Assembly: GCF_016428975.1 (NCBI RefSeq)
Contig: NZ_JAELTT010000015.1
Location: forward strand, 1 to 64,000
Origin: Dyella sp. ASV21
GTDB lineage: Bacteria; Pseudomonadota; Gammaproteobacteria; Xanthomonadales; Rhodanobacteraceae
Length of the DNA: 64,000 nt
Direction: 5' to 3'
The notes below the pieces were generated by a model. That model made no database searches and was not told where the DNA came from. It saw only the letters and a program-made list of their open reading frames with translations. The translations under genes and the position numbers were made by a program. Numbering within the stretch: position 1 is the first letter of the stretch; every line of letters starts with the position of its first letter. Of this stretch, positions 43,101-53,528 are shown in pieces.

Positions 43101-45942
43101 TATGGGTCTGCACATCGGCGAGCGCGTCGTCGAGCTGCGCCTTGTTCACCGCATCGTTGTCCTCGGTACCCGCGGCCACACCGGTGATCTGGCGTGTCAG
43201 CTGGTGCGCCACGTCGCCCACGGCCACCGTGTTGGCGCGATCAGCCCACGAATGGGCACCAAGCGCCACGCTGTTGGCCGCCAGGGCCGTAGCGTAATCG
43301 CCCACGGCGACACTGCTCGCACCCGATGCCCACGAGTTGGTGCCCAGCGCAGTGGCATTGGCGCCCGGCGTATAGGCGAGGTAGCCCACGGCCGTACTGT
43401 TGAAGCCGCTGGCTTCGCTGATCGCACCGAGGGCGATGGCATTGTCACTGGTGGCTTTCGCACCCGAACCCAGCGCGGTGGCGTTTTCGCCGCTGGCCAA
43501 GGTCTGGATGTAGATGCCTTCGCCGGGAATCAGGTCCGCCATGCCACCCAGCGCGACGCTGCCATTACCGGTCGCCGCGCTTTGCGCGCCCACGGCGGTC
43601 GCGAAGTTGCCGGTGGCATTGGTCACCGCACCCAGCGCCAACGACTGCTCGCCCGTGGCGTACGCGCCCACGCCGAAGGCCGACGCCGCAAAGCCACTCG
43701 CCTGCGCGCTGGCACCCACGGCGGTGGCCACCGTGCCACTGGCGATGGCGCCGGTGCTCACCGGCTGGCCATCGCTGTCACTCACGATGGGATTGCCGTC
43801 ATCGTCGACCGCCTGGCCACCGATGGCGATGGCGCCACCGGCACTGGCTTGCGCGTTCGTACCGAAGGCCGCGCTGTGCACGCCGCTGGCAAGGCTGCCG
43901 TAACCGGCGGCCGTGGCGTAGTCGGCATTGGTGCCGGCGCCATGACCAAACGCCGAAGCGCCGATGCCAAACGCATTCGCGTCAGCGCCAACCGCCGTGG
44001 CGCTCATGTCGGAGGCAACCGCGTTATAGCCCACCGCCGTGGCCTCCCTCGCATCGGCGATGCTGTGGGCGCCGGTCGCGGTGCTGCGCTCGCCAAACGC
44101 GGCGCTGCCGGCACCGGTGGCGGTGCTGTCCTTCGCACCGGCCAAGGCGTCGGCACCGGTGGCGGTAGCGCGCTCATCACTGGCCTGCGCATTGGCGCCA
44201 TAAGCCGACGCATGCTTGGCGGCAATGGCGCCAAAGCCCGTCGCGGTGGCGTAATCGCCCGTGGTGTTGGCATTGCTGCCAAAGGCGGAGGCGCCCACGC
44301 CCATCGCCATGGCGTTGGCGCCTACGGCGGTGGTGTTCGCATCGTCGGCCAGCGACCGGTAACCCATCGCCGTACTTTCACTGGCGTTGGCAATGCTGCT
44401 GGCACCGGTGGCGGTGCTGCGCGCGGCAAAGGCGGCGCTACCCGCACCCAGGGCGGTAGCGTCGTCCGCCTCGGCCCCGGCCTCGGTGCCCACGGCGGTG
44501 CTGCGCTTGCCTACGGCCAGCGTATTGGCGCCCAGCGCCATGCTGTTGTCACCCTGGGCATGCGCCAGGAAACCCAGCGTGCTGGCATGCAGGCCTTCGG
44601 CATAGCTGCCGCTGCCCACCGCCGTGCCGCCTTCGAGTTTCGCGGTGGACAAGGCACCCAGCGCACTCGACTGCAGACCCGCGGCCGATGCCAAGGTACC
44701 TACCGCGGCCGAACCCAGCCCAGCCGCCGAGGCGCCATTGCCGAAAGCGCTGGCGGCGATGCCCGCCGTGGTGGTGCCCTGATAAAGCACGCCCGGCACG
44801 TTGTAGATCAGATCGCCCACGTCGGCGCGACCACCCACCGCCACGCTGTACTTGCCGGTGGCGCTGGCGCGATCGCCGATGGCCACCGTTTCCGCTGCCG
44901 TGGCCTTGCTGCCCTGACCGATCGCCACGGCGCTGGCGGTGCTGGCCTGGCTGGTCTGGCCAATGGCCACCGCGCCGGCCGCACTGGCCTGGCTGCTCTG
45001 CCCGATCGCCACGGCGGCGCTGGCGCTCGCTGTCGCACTGGTGCCCATGGCAACGGCATTGCTGGCCGACGCGCTCGCACCCGAACCCACCGCAATGCCA
45101 TTGCTGCCGACGGCCGTTGCCGCGGCGCCGGTGCTGTTGACCTGGTAATACTTGCCGCCCTTGGTGTTGAGCTGCACGGCAAAGTTGTCGAGTGCGGTAA
45201 GCGCATCCGATACCTTGGCATACGTGCCGGTGCTCAAGACGTACTTGGGCGCGGTGAATACGCCCGTGGCGGCATCGAAACTCGCACCGCCACCCAGCGC
45301 GCTCGTCGCCGCCTGCGCCACCGCGGTCAACTGACCATAGGTGGCGGCATCGTCGGCGTTCATGGCGTTGGCCACATGGGTGATGCGACGGGTGATGGTG
45401 CCGCTGCCGACGGACACCGTGTTGTCCTGATCGGCGATGGAAGCGGTACCCAAGGCAACGCTGTTCACACCGCTGGCCGTGCTGCCTGCGCCGAGCGCGA
45501 TCGCGCCGATGCCGCTGCTGGTGCTGTAGCCGCCGATGGCGATGCTGTTGTCGTACTTGGCGTTGGCGTAGTGCCCCACGCCCACGGCATCGATGCCAAA
45601 GGCCTGGGCGTTGTAGCCCAGGGCGGCGGAACCCGTGGCAAGCGCCAATGCATGGGCGCCGTAGGCCACGCTCTGGTACTGCGCGATGGCGCCGCTGCCG
45701 GCGGCGAGACTGCCGTTGGTGGCGATCGGCTCGATCCACGGCTCGTCCGTCGTATCGGCAACGATTTGTCCGGCGCTTGCGGCCGGCGCCCCCAGCGCCA
45801 GGGCCACGCCCATCGCCAACGCGGAGATGCCGGCGCGCGCGCCGCGCGTCGTTCCGCGCTTGCCGTCCGCACGGGCCAGTTCACTGGCCACCACCAGCAT
45901 GCCCAACGACTTGTTCCACACCTTGCTGTAGATCCTGTTCAC
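40135..45942 (-). CDS. Giant trimeric autotransporter adhesin (YadA-like)
   Basis: A type Vc secreted adhesin of 1935 residues. It begins MNRIYSKVWNKSLGMLVVAS, the extended signal peptide region, with the signal core ending ASAGQ near residue 60. The long passenger is built of YadA/Hia head repeats of the AxAxGxxAxAxG type and neck or stalk motifs such as RANTVSVG and RQITNVAxGT, repeated at least six times. The last 90 residues form the YadA anchor, ending in W (GGVGVGIGW). It would trimerise in the outer membrane and display a fibrous adhesin. The start is GTG at 45942, with GGGGAG seven bases upstream; longer readings are not supported. Contains a 795-bp tandem duplication. Confidence 0.95.
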   Translation of the reverse strand: MNRIYSKVWNKSLGMLVVASELARADGKRGTTRGARAGISALAMGVALALGAPAASAGQIVADTTDEPWIEPIATNGSLAAGSGAIAQYQSVAYGAHALALATGSAALGYNAQAFGIDAVGVGHYANAKYDNSIAIGGYSTSSGIGAIALGAGSTASGVNSVALGTASIADQDNTVSVGSGTITRRITHVANAMNADDAATYGQLTAVAQAATSALGGGASFDAATGVFTAPKYVLSTGTYAKVSDALTALDNFAVQLNTKGGKYYQVNSTGAAATAVGSNGIAVGSGASASASNAVAMGTSATASASAAVAIGQSSQASAAGAVAIGQTSQASTASAVAIGQGSKATAAETVAIGDRASATGKYSVAVGGRADVGDLIYNVPGVLYQGTTTAGIAASAFGNGASAAGLGSAAVGTLASAAGLQSSALGALSTAKLEGGTAVGSGSYAEGLHASTLGFLAHAQGDNSMALGANTLAVGKRSTAVGTEAGAEADDATALGAGSAAFAARSTATGASSIANASESTAMGYRSLADDANTTAVGANAMAMGVGASAFGSNANTTGDYATATGFGAIAAKHASAYGANAQASDERATATGADALAGAKDSTATGAGSAAFGERSTATGAHSIADAREATAVGYNAVASDMSATAVGADANAFGIGASAFGHGAGTNADYATAAGYGSLASGVHSAAFGTNAQASAGGAIAIGGQAVDDDGNPIVSDSDGQPVSTGAIASGTVATAVGASAQASGFAASAFGVGAYATGEQSLALGAVTNATGNFATAVGAQSAATGNGSVALGGMADLIPGEGIYIQTLASGENATALGSGAKATSDNAIALGAISEASGFNSTAVGYLAYTPGANATALGTNSWASGASSVAVGDYATALAANSVALGAHSWADRANTVAVGDVAHQLTRQITGVAAGTEDNDAVNKAQLDDALADVQTHSRFFAADGKQDGSDDAAAFGVHSVAAGAGSIADGRESTAMGYRAVANDASTTAVGAGANAFGVGASAFGSSANTNGDYATATGSGAVAALQGSAYGAGAQATGAGSVAVGGQAVDEDGSALLTDANNQPITTSATSAGTGGTAVGASAQAGGFASSAFGLGAEAAGDLSTALGVVAYAKGEQSLAAGYGAVGYGVNSTALGANAQAIAVNSVAIGADSQATRANTVSVGSAGAERQITNVAVGTQGTDAVNKAQLDAAMIAAQSPSRFFAVDGKDDGSEDAAAFGNHSVAAGAGSIADGRESTAMGYRAVANDASTTAVGAGANAFGVGASAFGSRANTNGDYATATGFGAVAALQGSAYGAGAQATGAGSVAVGGQAVDEDGSALLTDAHEQPITTSATSAGTGGTAVGASAQAGGFASSALGLGAESAGDLSTALGAVAYAKGEQSLAAGYGAAAYDAGGIAMGARASAAGKDSIAIGSGAETGYAALGISSVNATALGTGSWAFGDNGTALGAGSVAFGQNSAALGFNAQAGAENSVAIGANSEASRANTVSVGTDGAERQITHLADGSEDTDAVNLKQLKTAISGVGTTLDGAVMYEGSDKQRIVLAGNGGTVISNVATSGIATDAANVGQLQGVLGLLGGSVKMSSGGEITGPSYWTQGSSYYTVGDALSALDGALRNAFDGLSAVQQRMDTLTGTVAANGVGDRAQVDGSNSASVVQGSKGVAMGHGASAGGSYGTAVGGDAYAAGPNDTAIGGNAKVHADGSVALGANTTIAAAGTNAVAVGESASVSAASGTAIGQGASVTANGAVALGQGSVADRANTVSVGTAAAQRQVTNVAAGTQATDAANYGQVQDALSTAKTYADAGDQRTLQQSKAYTDQKLGSFASSTELNALRDQVNDQFNTMNRRVNRVGAMGTAMAQMSFSTQGINTANRLGVGVGGYRDQQALSVGYSRQVSNNANVTFGAAISGGESSGGVGVGIGW
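41737..42315 (-). repeat. Adhesin internal repeat, copy closer to the anchor
   Basis: One copy of a near-identical head segment; the other starts exactly 795 bases away at 42532, so the period is 265 codons and in frame. The copies differ only at scattered bases, for example encoding AHEQP here and ANNQP in the other. Confidence 0.85.
42532..43110 (-). repeat. Adhesin internal repeat, copy closer to the N-terminus
   Basis: The partner of the repeat at 41737-42315, at a period of 795 bases. Both encode the segment from the DAAAFG/HSVAAGAGSIADG motif through KGEQSLAAGYGA. Upstream, from about 43500 to 45000, related but more diverged head units continue. Confidence 0.85.
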
Positions 45943-46011
45943 CGACGTTCTCCCCAAAATTGATGCTTGCGATCGATGGGCTGCCCGGTTCCCCGGTGGC
46001 CCGCCCACATG

Positions 46012-46032
46012 GCCGCAGCGCATTGCTGCGGC
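46012..46032 (-). promoter_or_regulatory. Hairpin in the adhesin leader
   Basis: A perfect 8-bp stem (GCCGCAGC with GCTGCGGC) and a 5-base loop, 70 bases upstream of the adhesin start. It lies after the likely protease terminators, so it is probably in the adhesin 5' leader. Role unknown. Confidence 0.4.
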
Positions 46033-46144
46033 TTCATCGGGACGCACGCTCCCGAGGCGACCGCGCGGGCCTCCTTGGCATGTGTTCCTTGCGTGACGCG
46101 CGTGAGTTGCGCGCCGTCGTTGATGTGTGTCGCTGCCGATGCAT

Positions 46145-46172
46145 GGCGGGTCGTCACGCACGACGACCCGCC
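46145..46172 (-). terminator. Second hairpin downstream of the metalloprotease
   Basis: A perfect 10-bp stem (GGCGGGTCGT with ACGACCCGCC) with an 8-base loop. With the hairpin at 46182-46204 it makes a tandem pair between the protease and adhesin genes. Confidence 0.5.
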
Positions 46173-46181
46173 ACGCCTAAC

Positions 46182-46204
46182 GGCCGGAGCGCGAGGCTCC
46201 GGCC
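46182..46204 (-). terminator. First hairpin downstream of the metalloprotease
   Basis: A perfect 9-bp stem (GGCCGGAGC with GCTCCGGCC) and a 5-base loop, beginning 7 bases after the protease stop codon. No strong T-tract follows. Confidence 0.55.
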
Positions 46205-46211
46205 GACTCGA

Positions 46212-48194
46212 TCAGGGCACCGTGTAGCTGCCCTGCACGCTCACGCCCGCATAGGCCTTCACGCCCACCAGCTTCACGTAGTACGTGCCTGCCACCGGGC
46301 GTGCCACCGTCACCGACTCGGCGTTGCCGGTGTGCACCGACGACGCATCGTTGTCGGTCGCGGTCGGCGCGGCGCCGGCCTTCATGTACAGCGACACGTC
46401 ACCGGTACCGCCGAAGCTGCGCAGCACCAGACTGCGAGCGCCGGCCGGTACGTCCAGCTTGTAGACCACCTCCGCGCCGGCCGTGCCGGACTGGCCGCCC
46501 AACGCCACGCCGTTCTGCAGCGTGATGACGGTAGGCGTACCCGGATCGGTGCCGCCCTTGCCCCAGGCGGTGTACTGCTTCTGCAGTTCCGCGTCGGACA
46601 AGCACGCGTTAAGGCTGGTGGCCTGGCTGCCGGTGATCAGGCCGTGGCTGGCCAGGTCGCTGGCGTATGCCAACATGGCGCTGCGGTAATCGGCGAAGGT
46701 GGCGAGCGAACTGGCGGCGAGCTTGGCGGTGCCCAGCACATTGGCACCCACGATCGCACCGCCCTGCACCCAGGACGGAATGCCCGTGCTGCAGGTCAGC
46801 AGGCTCTGTGCGCCGTCGTTGAGCTTCCAGCCGAGGTCCTGGAACAGGGCCGGGGTGATATCCACATCGAGCTGGCCCATCAGCGTGCTGGTGATGGCGT
46901 ATTCCATCAGCGCGTTCGGCGTAAGGCGCGTGTCGTAATGCGAGAACGACGAACCCGTCGCCAGTACGGTGGGCGCGTACAGCAGCACGTTGCCATCGGC
47001 ATCGCCGCCGGCCAGGCGGTGCTGCGGATCGGCCTGGAATGCCACGGCGAGGCCCGCCAGGTTGGCCTTGAAGCTGTCACCCAGCGCCTGGGTCACACCC
47101 ACGGTGGGAATGGTGATGCTGGCATCGTCGCCGGCCGGCACAAATGCGCTCGCCTGGTTATTGGCCAGGATCACCGCGGTCGCGCCCGCGTTCTGCGCGT
47201 TCTTTACCTTGACGGTGAAGTTGCACGAGCCGCGATCGATCAGCGCCACCTTGCCGCTCACGCTGGCATCCACCGCATTACACGCCGTGGGATCGGCCGG
47301 GCGCACCACGCTGCCGGCAAAGTTGGCCGGCGACGGTGCGCTGCCAAATTCTGCTGCGTTGTAGTCGTAGCTGCCCACCAGCGCCGCCGGCGCGGTCACG
47401 TTGAAGGTAATCAGCGGCTTCAACACCATCTGCGCCTGCGCCTTCACCTGCGGGCCGGTGAATACCAGGTTGCCATCGTTGAGCGCGGAAGCCTTGCGCT
47501 CGGCGTCGGTCATCGCCGTCCACGCCTTGCCGTTGGTGTTGTCCTTGACGAAGGTCGAGAAAATATCCGGGCGCCCCTGATACTGCGCGCCGGTACTGAG
47601 CGTGTTGAACCCGGCGAAGCCCAGGCCATGCGCCATCTCGTGCATCACCACGTTGAGGAAGTTCATCTGCCCCGACGGCGTCTTGCCATCCAGGCCGAAA
47701 TACCAGGACGAACCTTCCAGACAGCCGGGGCTGCCCATCTTGCCGTTGAACTGACTCTGGATGTCGGCCTTGCCGCCGCCGGCATCCTCACCCGCCAACG
47801 CGTCGGTCAACGCCGAGTGGTACCACACGCCTGCCACCGCGCCAGCCGGCGCCGGGCTGTTGAACGCGTAGATGCTGGTGGTGCCGGACGAACCCAGCAC
47901 GCCCGAATTGGCATCGCACTGCAGATCCTTGAAGGTGGCGTTGTTGATGATCGGCACGTTGCTCTTGAGCACCGCGCCCCACAGGTCCGCCGCGAACTGG
48001 AACACCACCAGCGCCTGCTGACCACGCGTGGTGCCGGGGTTACCGCCCACCGGCGCGGCCGGCGTGGGATCGTCCAGGCCCTTCTGGGTGCCCACGTCCT
48101 GGTTCACGATGCGGATCTCGGCGGCGCTCGCAGCGCCCACCGCCAGCCCCAGCGACATGGCAATGCTCAGGCACATCAGCTTGCGACGGTTCAT
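46212..48194 (-). CDS. Secreted zinc metalloprotease with PA insert and C-terminal PPC domain
   Basis: A 660-residue exported protein. The signal peptide ends near ASAAE (residue 25). The catalytic domain has HEMAHGLGF (H-E-x-x-H-x-x-G-F, residues about 183-191). A protease-associated (PA) domain follows at about 290-400 (GKVALIDRGSCNFTVKVKNAQNAGATAVILANN), then FSHYDTRLTPNALMEYAI returns to the catalytic domain, with the methionine likely in the Met-turn. The C-terminal 100 residues form a pre-peptidase C-terminal (PPC) domain. It is a plausible substrate of the nearby type II secretion system. Its start overlaps the stop of the upstream small gene as ATGA. Confidence 0.9.
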   Translation of the reverse strand: MNRRKLMCLSIAMSLGLAVGAASAAEIRIVNQDVGTQKGLDDPTPAAPVGGNPGTTRGQQALVVFQFAADLWGAVLKSNVPIINNATFKDLQCDANSGVLGSSGTTSIYAFNSPAPAGAVAGVWYHSALTDALAGEDAGGGKADIQSQFNGKMGSPGCLEGSSWYFGLDGKTPSGQMNFLNVVMHEMAHGLGFAGFNTLSTGAQYQGRPDIFSTFVKDNTNGKAWTAMTDAERKASALNDGNLVFTGPQVKAQAQMVLKPLITFNVTAPAALVGSYDYNAAEFGSAPSPANFAGSVVRPADPTACNAVDASVSGKVALIDRGSCNFTVKVKNAQNAGATAVILANNQASAFVPAGDDASITIPTVGVTQALGDSFKANLAGLAVAFQADPQHRLAGGDADGNVLLYAPTVLATGSSFSHYDTRLTPNALMEYAITSTLMGQLDVDITPALFQDLGWKLNDGAQSLLTCSTGIPSWVQGGAIVGANVLGTAKLAASSLATFADYRSAMLAYASDLASHGLITGSQATSLNACLSDAELQKQYTAWGKGGTDPGTPTVITLQNGVALGGQSGTAGAEVVYKLDVPAGARSLVLRSFGGTGDVSLYMKAGAAPTATDNDASSVHTGNAESVTVARPVAGTYYVKLVGVKAYAGVSVQGSYTVP

Positions 48195-48664
48195 TCGGTC
48201 ACCTCCTGCGCCTTCGCCTTGCCGTGCGCGGCCTCATCACCCTGGTGATGAATCACCACGCTGCCATCGGCCTGCTTCTCGGCCACCAGGCTGCTCACCA
48301 GGCTTTCCGGCACATCCACCGCGGTTACTTCCACGCCGCTCTTCAAACGCAGCGTACGCAGCGTGGCCTTGGCGTCCTGCTCGGTCAGCGGACGCACGAA
48401 ATCCGTGCTGTTGACGCTCTGCTGCGCGCTGCGATTCAGCGCGGCCTGCTGCACCAACGCCTTGGACAGTGCAGCGCGCTCGGCGGCGGTGGGCTCGCGC
48501 AAACGGCCCGTGGCCGCATCGATGGCTACCTGCACGCCCTGCACCGACACCGTGGTTTGCGCCGCGGCGCTGTCCTGTCCGGCCGCGTACGCCGGCAGCA
48601 CGCCGGCGAGCAAGACGGCCGCCAGACTCAAGCCCGCCGTCTGGATCTTTAGTGTTTTACGCAT
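48191..48664 (-). CDS. Small exported protein coupled to the metalloprotease
   Basis: A 157-residue protein with a signal peptide (MRKTLKIQTAGLSLAAVLLA, cleavage near AYAAG, residue 28). The mature part includes VAIDAATGRLREPTAAERAA, a turn-helix pattern I associate tentatively with the post-PEP-CTERM-1 type of small exported domain. A basic helix follows, then VEVTAVDVPESLVSSLVAEKQADGSVVIHH. Its stop overlaps the metalloprotease start, so the two are translationally coupled; a chaperone, inhibitor or propeptide-like role for the protease is a reasonable guess. Confidence 0.75.
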   Translation of the reverse strand: MRKTLKIQTAGLSLAAVLLAGVLPAYAAGQDSAAAQTTVSVQGVQVAIDAATGRLREPTAAERAALSKALVQQAALNRSAQQSVNSTDFVRPLTEQDAKATLRTLRLKSGVEVTAVDVPESLVSSLVAEKQADGSVVIHHQGDEAAHGKAKAQEVTE

Positions 48665-49342
48665 GAAACCTCCTCCCTTGAAAACGCGACGCCGGATTGG
48701 ACGTCGCCCGTGTTCGAGACGGCTCTACCCCCGTCGTCCCGACGTTTCTTAGAAACAGCCGCCCGCGCGGACGGCCCGTGCGAGCTGCCCGTGTGGCGGT
48801 TTGGTCAATCGATGGGATGTCGCACGCGAAGGCGGTGCCCAGCCCCTTGGAACGGGCGCGCGAACGCCCCGCTCCATCCTCAGGAGACGTCAACCATCAA
48901 CGAATGCGGGTGTGCGATCGGCGGCTTGGAAAACGCCGCCCAACCGACGGCTCAGCCAGTCGGCGTCGATGGCGTCAAATAATTGACGCAACGACAGCGC
49001 TGCCAGCCGGAAGCAAAGACACGTGAAGCCCGATGGGGCGTGTGGATGATGCGACGCATGGAACTCCCCTTTCCTCGTCTGACTTACCTGTGGTGCCTAA
49101 ACGCGTCCGCGCACTCCCCGCAGCGAAACAGCGCCGATCCAACAATCAAGTCTCGGTGTCAAAAAGTCGTCACCGAACCACGACCGTATCAGCGATTTCT
49201 TACGAACGTCAATAAGAAAATGCGATATAGAGCACATTCTTCCGCGCATGGTCCCCGCTAAGGCGCCATCGCCATCCGAGCGGTTTTCGCCCATCGCACG
49301 AGGTTTTGGGACAATAGGCGTTTTGAGCGACGCACAACGCCC
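48665..49342. other. Intergenic stretch upstream of the protease operon and tatD
   Basis: About 680 bases with no supported gene. The stretch from 49140 to 49255 is unusually AT-rich for this genome and probably holds promoters for both flanking units. On the minus strand TTGACG (49207-49212) and TACGGT (49183-49188) are spaced by 18 bases, a weak -35/-10 pair; TTGACA also occurs at 49157-49162. If used, they imply a leader of about 500 bases before the small exported protein. Confidence 0.4.
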
Positions 49343-50128
49343 ATGCCGCTGATCGATATTGGTGCCAACCTCACCCACGAATCGTTCCATCACGATTTCG
49401 CCGATGTACTGCAACGCGCGCACGATCACGGCGTGTCCCGCCTCATCGTTACCGGCGCCTCCCGCGACGGCAGCACGCATGCGCTGGCGCTGGCGCAGAA
49501 GCACCCTGGCGTGCTCTACGCGACGGCGGGCGTGCATCCGCATCACGCGATCGACTACGACGACGCCACCGATGCGCTGCTGCGCGAACTGGCCACGCAT
49601 GAAGAAGTGAAAGCAGTCGGCGAAACCGGCCTGGACTATCACCGCAACTATTCGCCGCGCGATGTGCAGCTCGCCGTGTTCGAACGCCAGTTGCAGATCG
49701 CGGTGGATGTGCGCAAGCCGCTGTTCCTGCATCAGCGCGATGCTCACCACGACTTTATCGCCCTGCTGCGCCGCTACCGCGACAAGCTGCCGGGCGTGGT
49801 GGTGCATTGCTTTACCGACACCGGCGAAGCGCTGCGCGACTACCTGGCGCTGGATTGCCACATCGGCATCACGGGCTGGATCTGCGACGAGCGACGCGGC
49901 ACGCATCTGCGCGAACTGGTGAAAGAGATTCCGGCCAACCGCCTGATGATCGAAACCGATGCACCGTACCTGCTGCCGCGCACCGTGCGTCCACAACCCG
50001 CGCATCGTCGCAACGAGCCGATGTATCTGCGTCACATCTGCGAGGAAATCGCACGCGATCGCGGCGAGACGGCCGAGGTAACGGCGGCGCACACCACGGC
50101 GACGGCGGCGGCTTTCTTCCGCTTGTAA
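49343..50128 (+). CDS. tatD: TatD-family metal-dependent DNase
   Basis: A 261-residue TIM-barrel hydrolase. Metal ligands are visible in the family order, though the first pair reads DIGANLTHESFH rather than the usual D-x-H; then AVGETGLDYHRNY (E), PLFLHQRDAHHDF (H), VVVHCFTDTGEAL (H) and MIETDAPYLLPR (D). TatD proteins are 3'-5' exonucleases acting on DNA and RNA ends in repair and nucleic acid turnover. It ends 6 bases from the convergent rluE gene. Confidence 0.95.
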   Translation: MPLIDIGANLTHESFHHDFADVLQRAHDHGVSRLIVTGASRDGSTHALALAQKHPGVLYATAGVHPHHAIDYDDATDALLRELATHEEVKAVGETGLDYHRNYSPRDVQLAVFERQLQIAVDVRKPLFLHQRDAHHDFIALLRRYRDKLPGVVVHCFTDTGEALRDYLALDCHIGITGWICDERRGTHLRELVKEIPANRLMIETDAPYLLPRTVRPQPAHRRNEPMYLRHICEEIARDRGETAEVTAAHTTATAAAFFRL

Positions 50129-50134
50129 GCCCGC

Positions 50135-50671
50135 TCAGCGCGTGAGTACGCGCGTTTCACCCGGTGCCAGCCCATCCAGTGCATACGGGCCAACGCGCTC
50201 GCGAATCAGCCGCAAGGTGGGAAAGCCCACCGCCGCCGTCATGCGGCGCACCTGACGGTTACGCCCTTCGCGCAAGGTGATGCGCAGCCAGCTGGTGGGA
50301 ATGAGCTTGCGAAAACGCACGGGCGGATCGCGCGGCCACAACCCATCCGGCTCAACCGCGTGCTCGGCGCCCGCCGGCAAGGTGGGGCCATCGTTAAGCG
50401 ACACGCCGCGACGCAACGCGGCGATGGCCTCGTCGGTGATCTGCCCATCCACTTGCACCAGATAGGTCTTGGGCTCTTTGTGGCGCGGGTCGGTGAGCTT
50501 GTGGGCCAGCGCGCCATCATCGGTCAGCAGCAGCAACCCTTCGCTGTCGTGATCGAGGCGGCCGGCCGGATAGACGTCTTTTTGGCGAACGTATTCCGCC
50601 AGCGTGCGACGACCCTGATCGTCGCGGAACTGGCAGAGCACGCCATAGGGTTTGTTGAGTGCAAGCAGCAT
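50135..50671 (-). CDS. rluE: 23S rRNA pseudouridine synthase RluE
   Basis: A 178-residue RsuA-family pseudouridine synthase lacking an S4 domain, which with the sequence fits RluE (pseudouridine 2457 in 23S rRNA). The catalytic motif is [14 protein letters not shown] (the conserved aspartate in R-L-D). Further family elements are [15 protein letters not shown] at the start and [19 protein letters not shown] near residue 135. It starts 36 bases after the upstream methyltransferase-like gene, with a hairpin between them. Confidence 0.93.
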   Translation of the reverse strand: MLLALNKPYGVLCQFRDDQGRRTLAEYVRQKDVYPAGRLDHDSEGLLLLTDDGALAHKLTDPRHKEPKTYLVQVDGQITDEAIAALRRGVSLNDGPTLPAGAEHAVEPDGLWPRDPPVRFRKLIPTSWLRITLREGRNRQVRRMTAAVGFPTLRLIRERVGPYALDGLAPGETRVLTR

Positions 50672-50679
50672 GCAACAGG

Positions 50680-50699
50680 GCCCGCGCTTGCGCGCGGGC
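50680..50699 (-). terminator. Hairpin between the exported methyltransferase gene and rluE
   Basis: A perfect 8-bp stem (GCCCGCGC with GCGCGGGC) with a 4-base loop, starting 8 bases past the methyltransferase stop. Confidence 0.5.
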
Positions 50700-50707
50700 G
50701 TACAAGG

Positions 50708-51607
<900 letters not shown>

Positions 51608-51744
51608 CGACTACCCCTTATGGAAAACGTCGGCACGACCGACGCAGCATAGCCGCGCCAGCTTGGCGGCCACTACGTATACAAATGGTGGATGGACAAG
51701 GCCGCACCCTGCCCATTAGCGCTAGCTGAGCACGGCCGCCTAAA

Positions 51745-51770
51745 GGCCGCCTTTCACGGGAAGGGCGGCC
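51745..51770 (-). terminator. Terminator of the formaldehyde dehydrogenase gene
   Basis: A 10-bp stem with one mismatch (GGCCGCCTTT and AAGGGCGGCC), a 6-base loop, then TTTA on the minus strand, 11 bases past the stop codon. Confidence 0.65.
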
Positions 51771-51780
51771 CTGGGCCTGC

Positions 51781-52983
<1,203 letters not shown>

Positions 52984-53107
52984 TTAGGTGGGCGCGGTTT
53001 TCGCGGTGTCGCCGTTGCGTGCGTTGTCGTGCCTGTGTGGCGGTGCCTGCGGTGGCAGCACACGTGCGAGGCGCGCAGAAACCGGCCTTACCTACAGTGT
53101 CGTCGCT

Positions 53108-53279
53108 GCGAAAGCGGGAGGGGCTTTTCAGCCGCCGAAGGGTTGGTCAGCTGGTGTCTTTCGCTTTTGATCTGGCGCTATGGCCAGCGTGCTCGCCTGC
53201 GGCGGGCTTCCGTCCTCCTGCCGGAGGCCGGGTCACGTTCTCTTGCGTGCCCAAGAGAAAGTAACCAAAGAGAAGGGCA
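53108..53279 (+). repeat. Left arm of a long inverted repeat
   Basis: 172 bases, imperfectly inverted at 53529-53700. It starts GCGAAAGCG, includes GCCGCCGAAGGGTTGGTCAG and CTGGTGTCTTTC, and ends in its own smaller hairpin (GGTCACGTTCTCTT near 53231 with AAGAGAAAGTAACC near 53253). The left-arm and right-arm positions sum to 106808, which shows an axis at 53404. Confidence 0.85.
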
Positions 53280-53528
53280 CCCCTCACCGCCACACAGGGG
53301 GCCCAAAGTCCAAAGCGGGGCTCGTGCCGCGAAGCGGCACATCGCCCTTGGCGGAGCGTGCAAGCAGAGCGGTGGGCGTTCGTGGCGTTGCGTCGCGCGA
53401 TGAATGCCACGTTTGGCTTGTGCAAGTTTGGCTTGGGTTTGCTTTGGCTCTGGCCTTGGCTCCGCTTCGGGCGCGCAACGCGCCGCCGTAGCTCTTGATC
53501 TCCCCTCCCCTTGGGCGCGACATCGGGG
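53280..53528. other. Centre of the inverted-repeat element
   Basis: 249 bases between the arms, without a gene. It is direct-repeat-poor and contains GTGCCGCGAAGCGGCAC (a small palindrome near 53324) and a run rich in TTTGGCT/TTGGCT (53400-53465). Its role is unknown; no transposase or integrase is encoded. Confidence 0.5.

Larger units (their letters stand above)
45943..46211. other. Promoter and leader region of the adhesin
   Basis: The 269 bases between the protease stop and the adhesin start hold three perfect hairpins (46012-46032, 46145-46172 and 46182-46204). The adhesin promoter must lie here, but no consensus -35/-10 pair is recognised on the minus strand. Confidence 0.5.

Noticed and set aside
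40471-45963. A 1830-codon open frame on the plus strand, opposite the adhesin
   Set aside because: It arises from the high-GC, repetitive codon pattern of the adhesin. Its product is an Arg/His/Gly-rich repeat with no domain, and the adhesin has the signal, head motifs and anchor.
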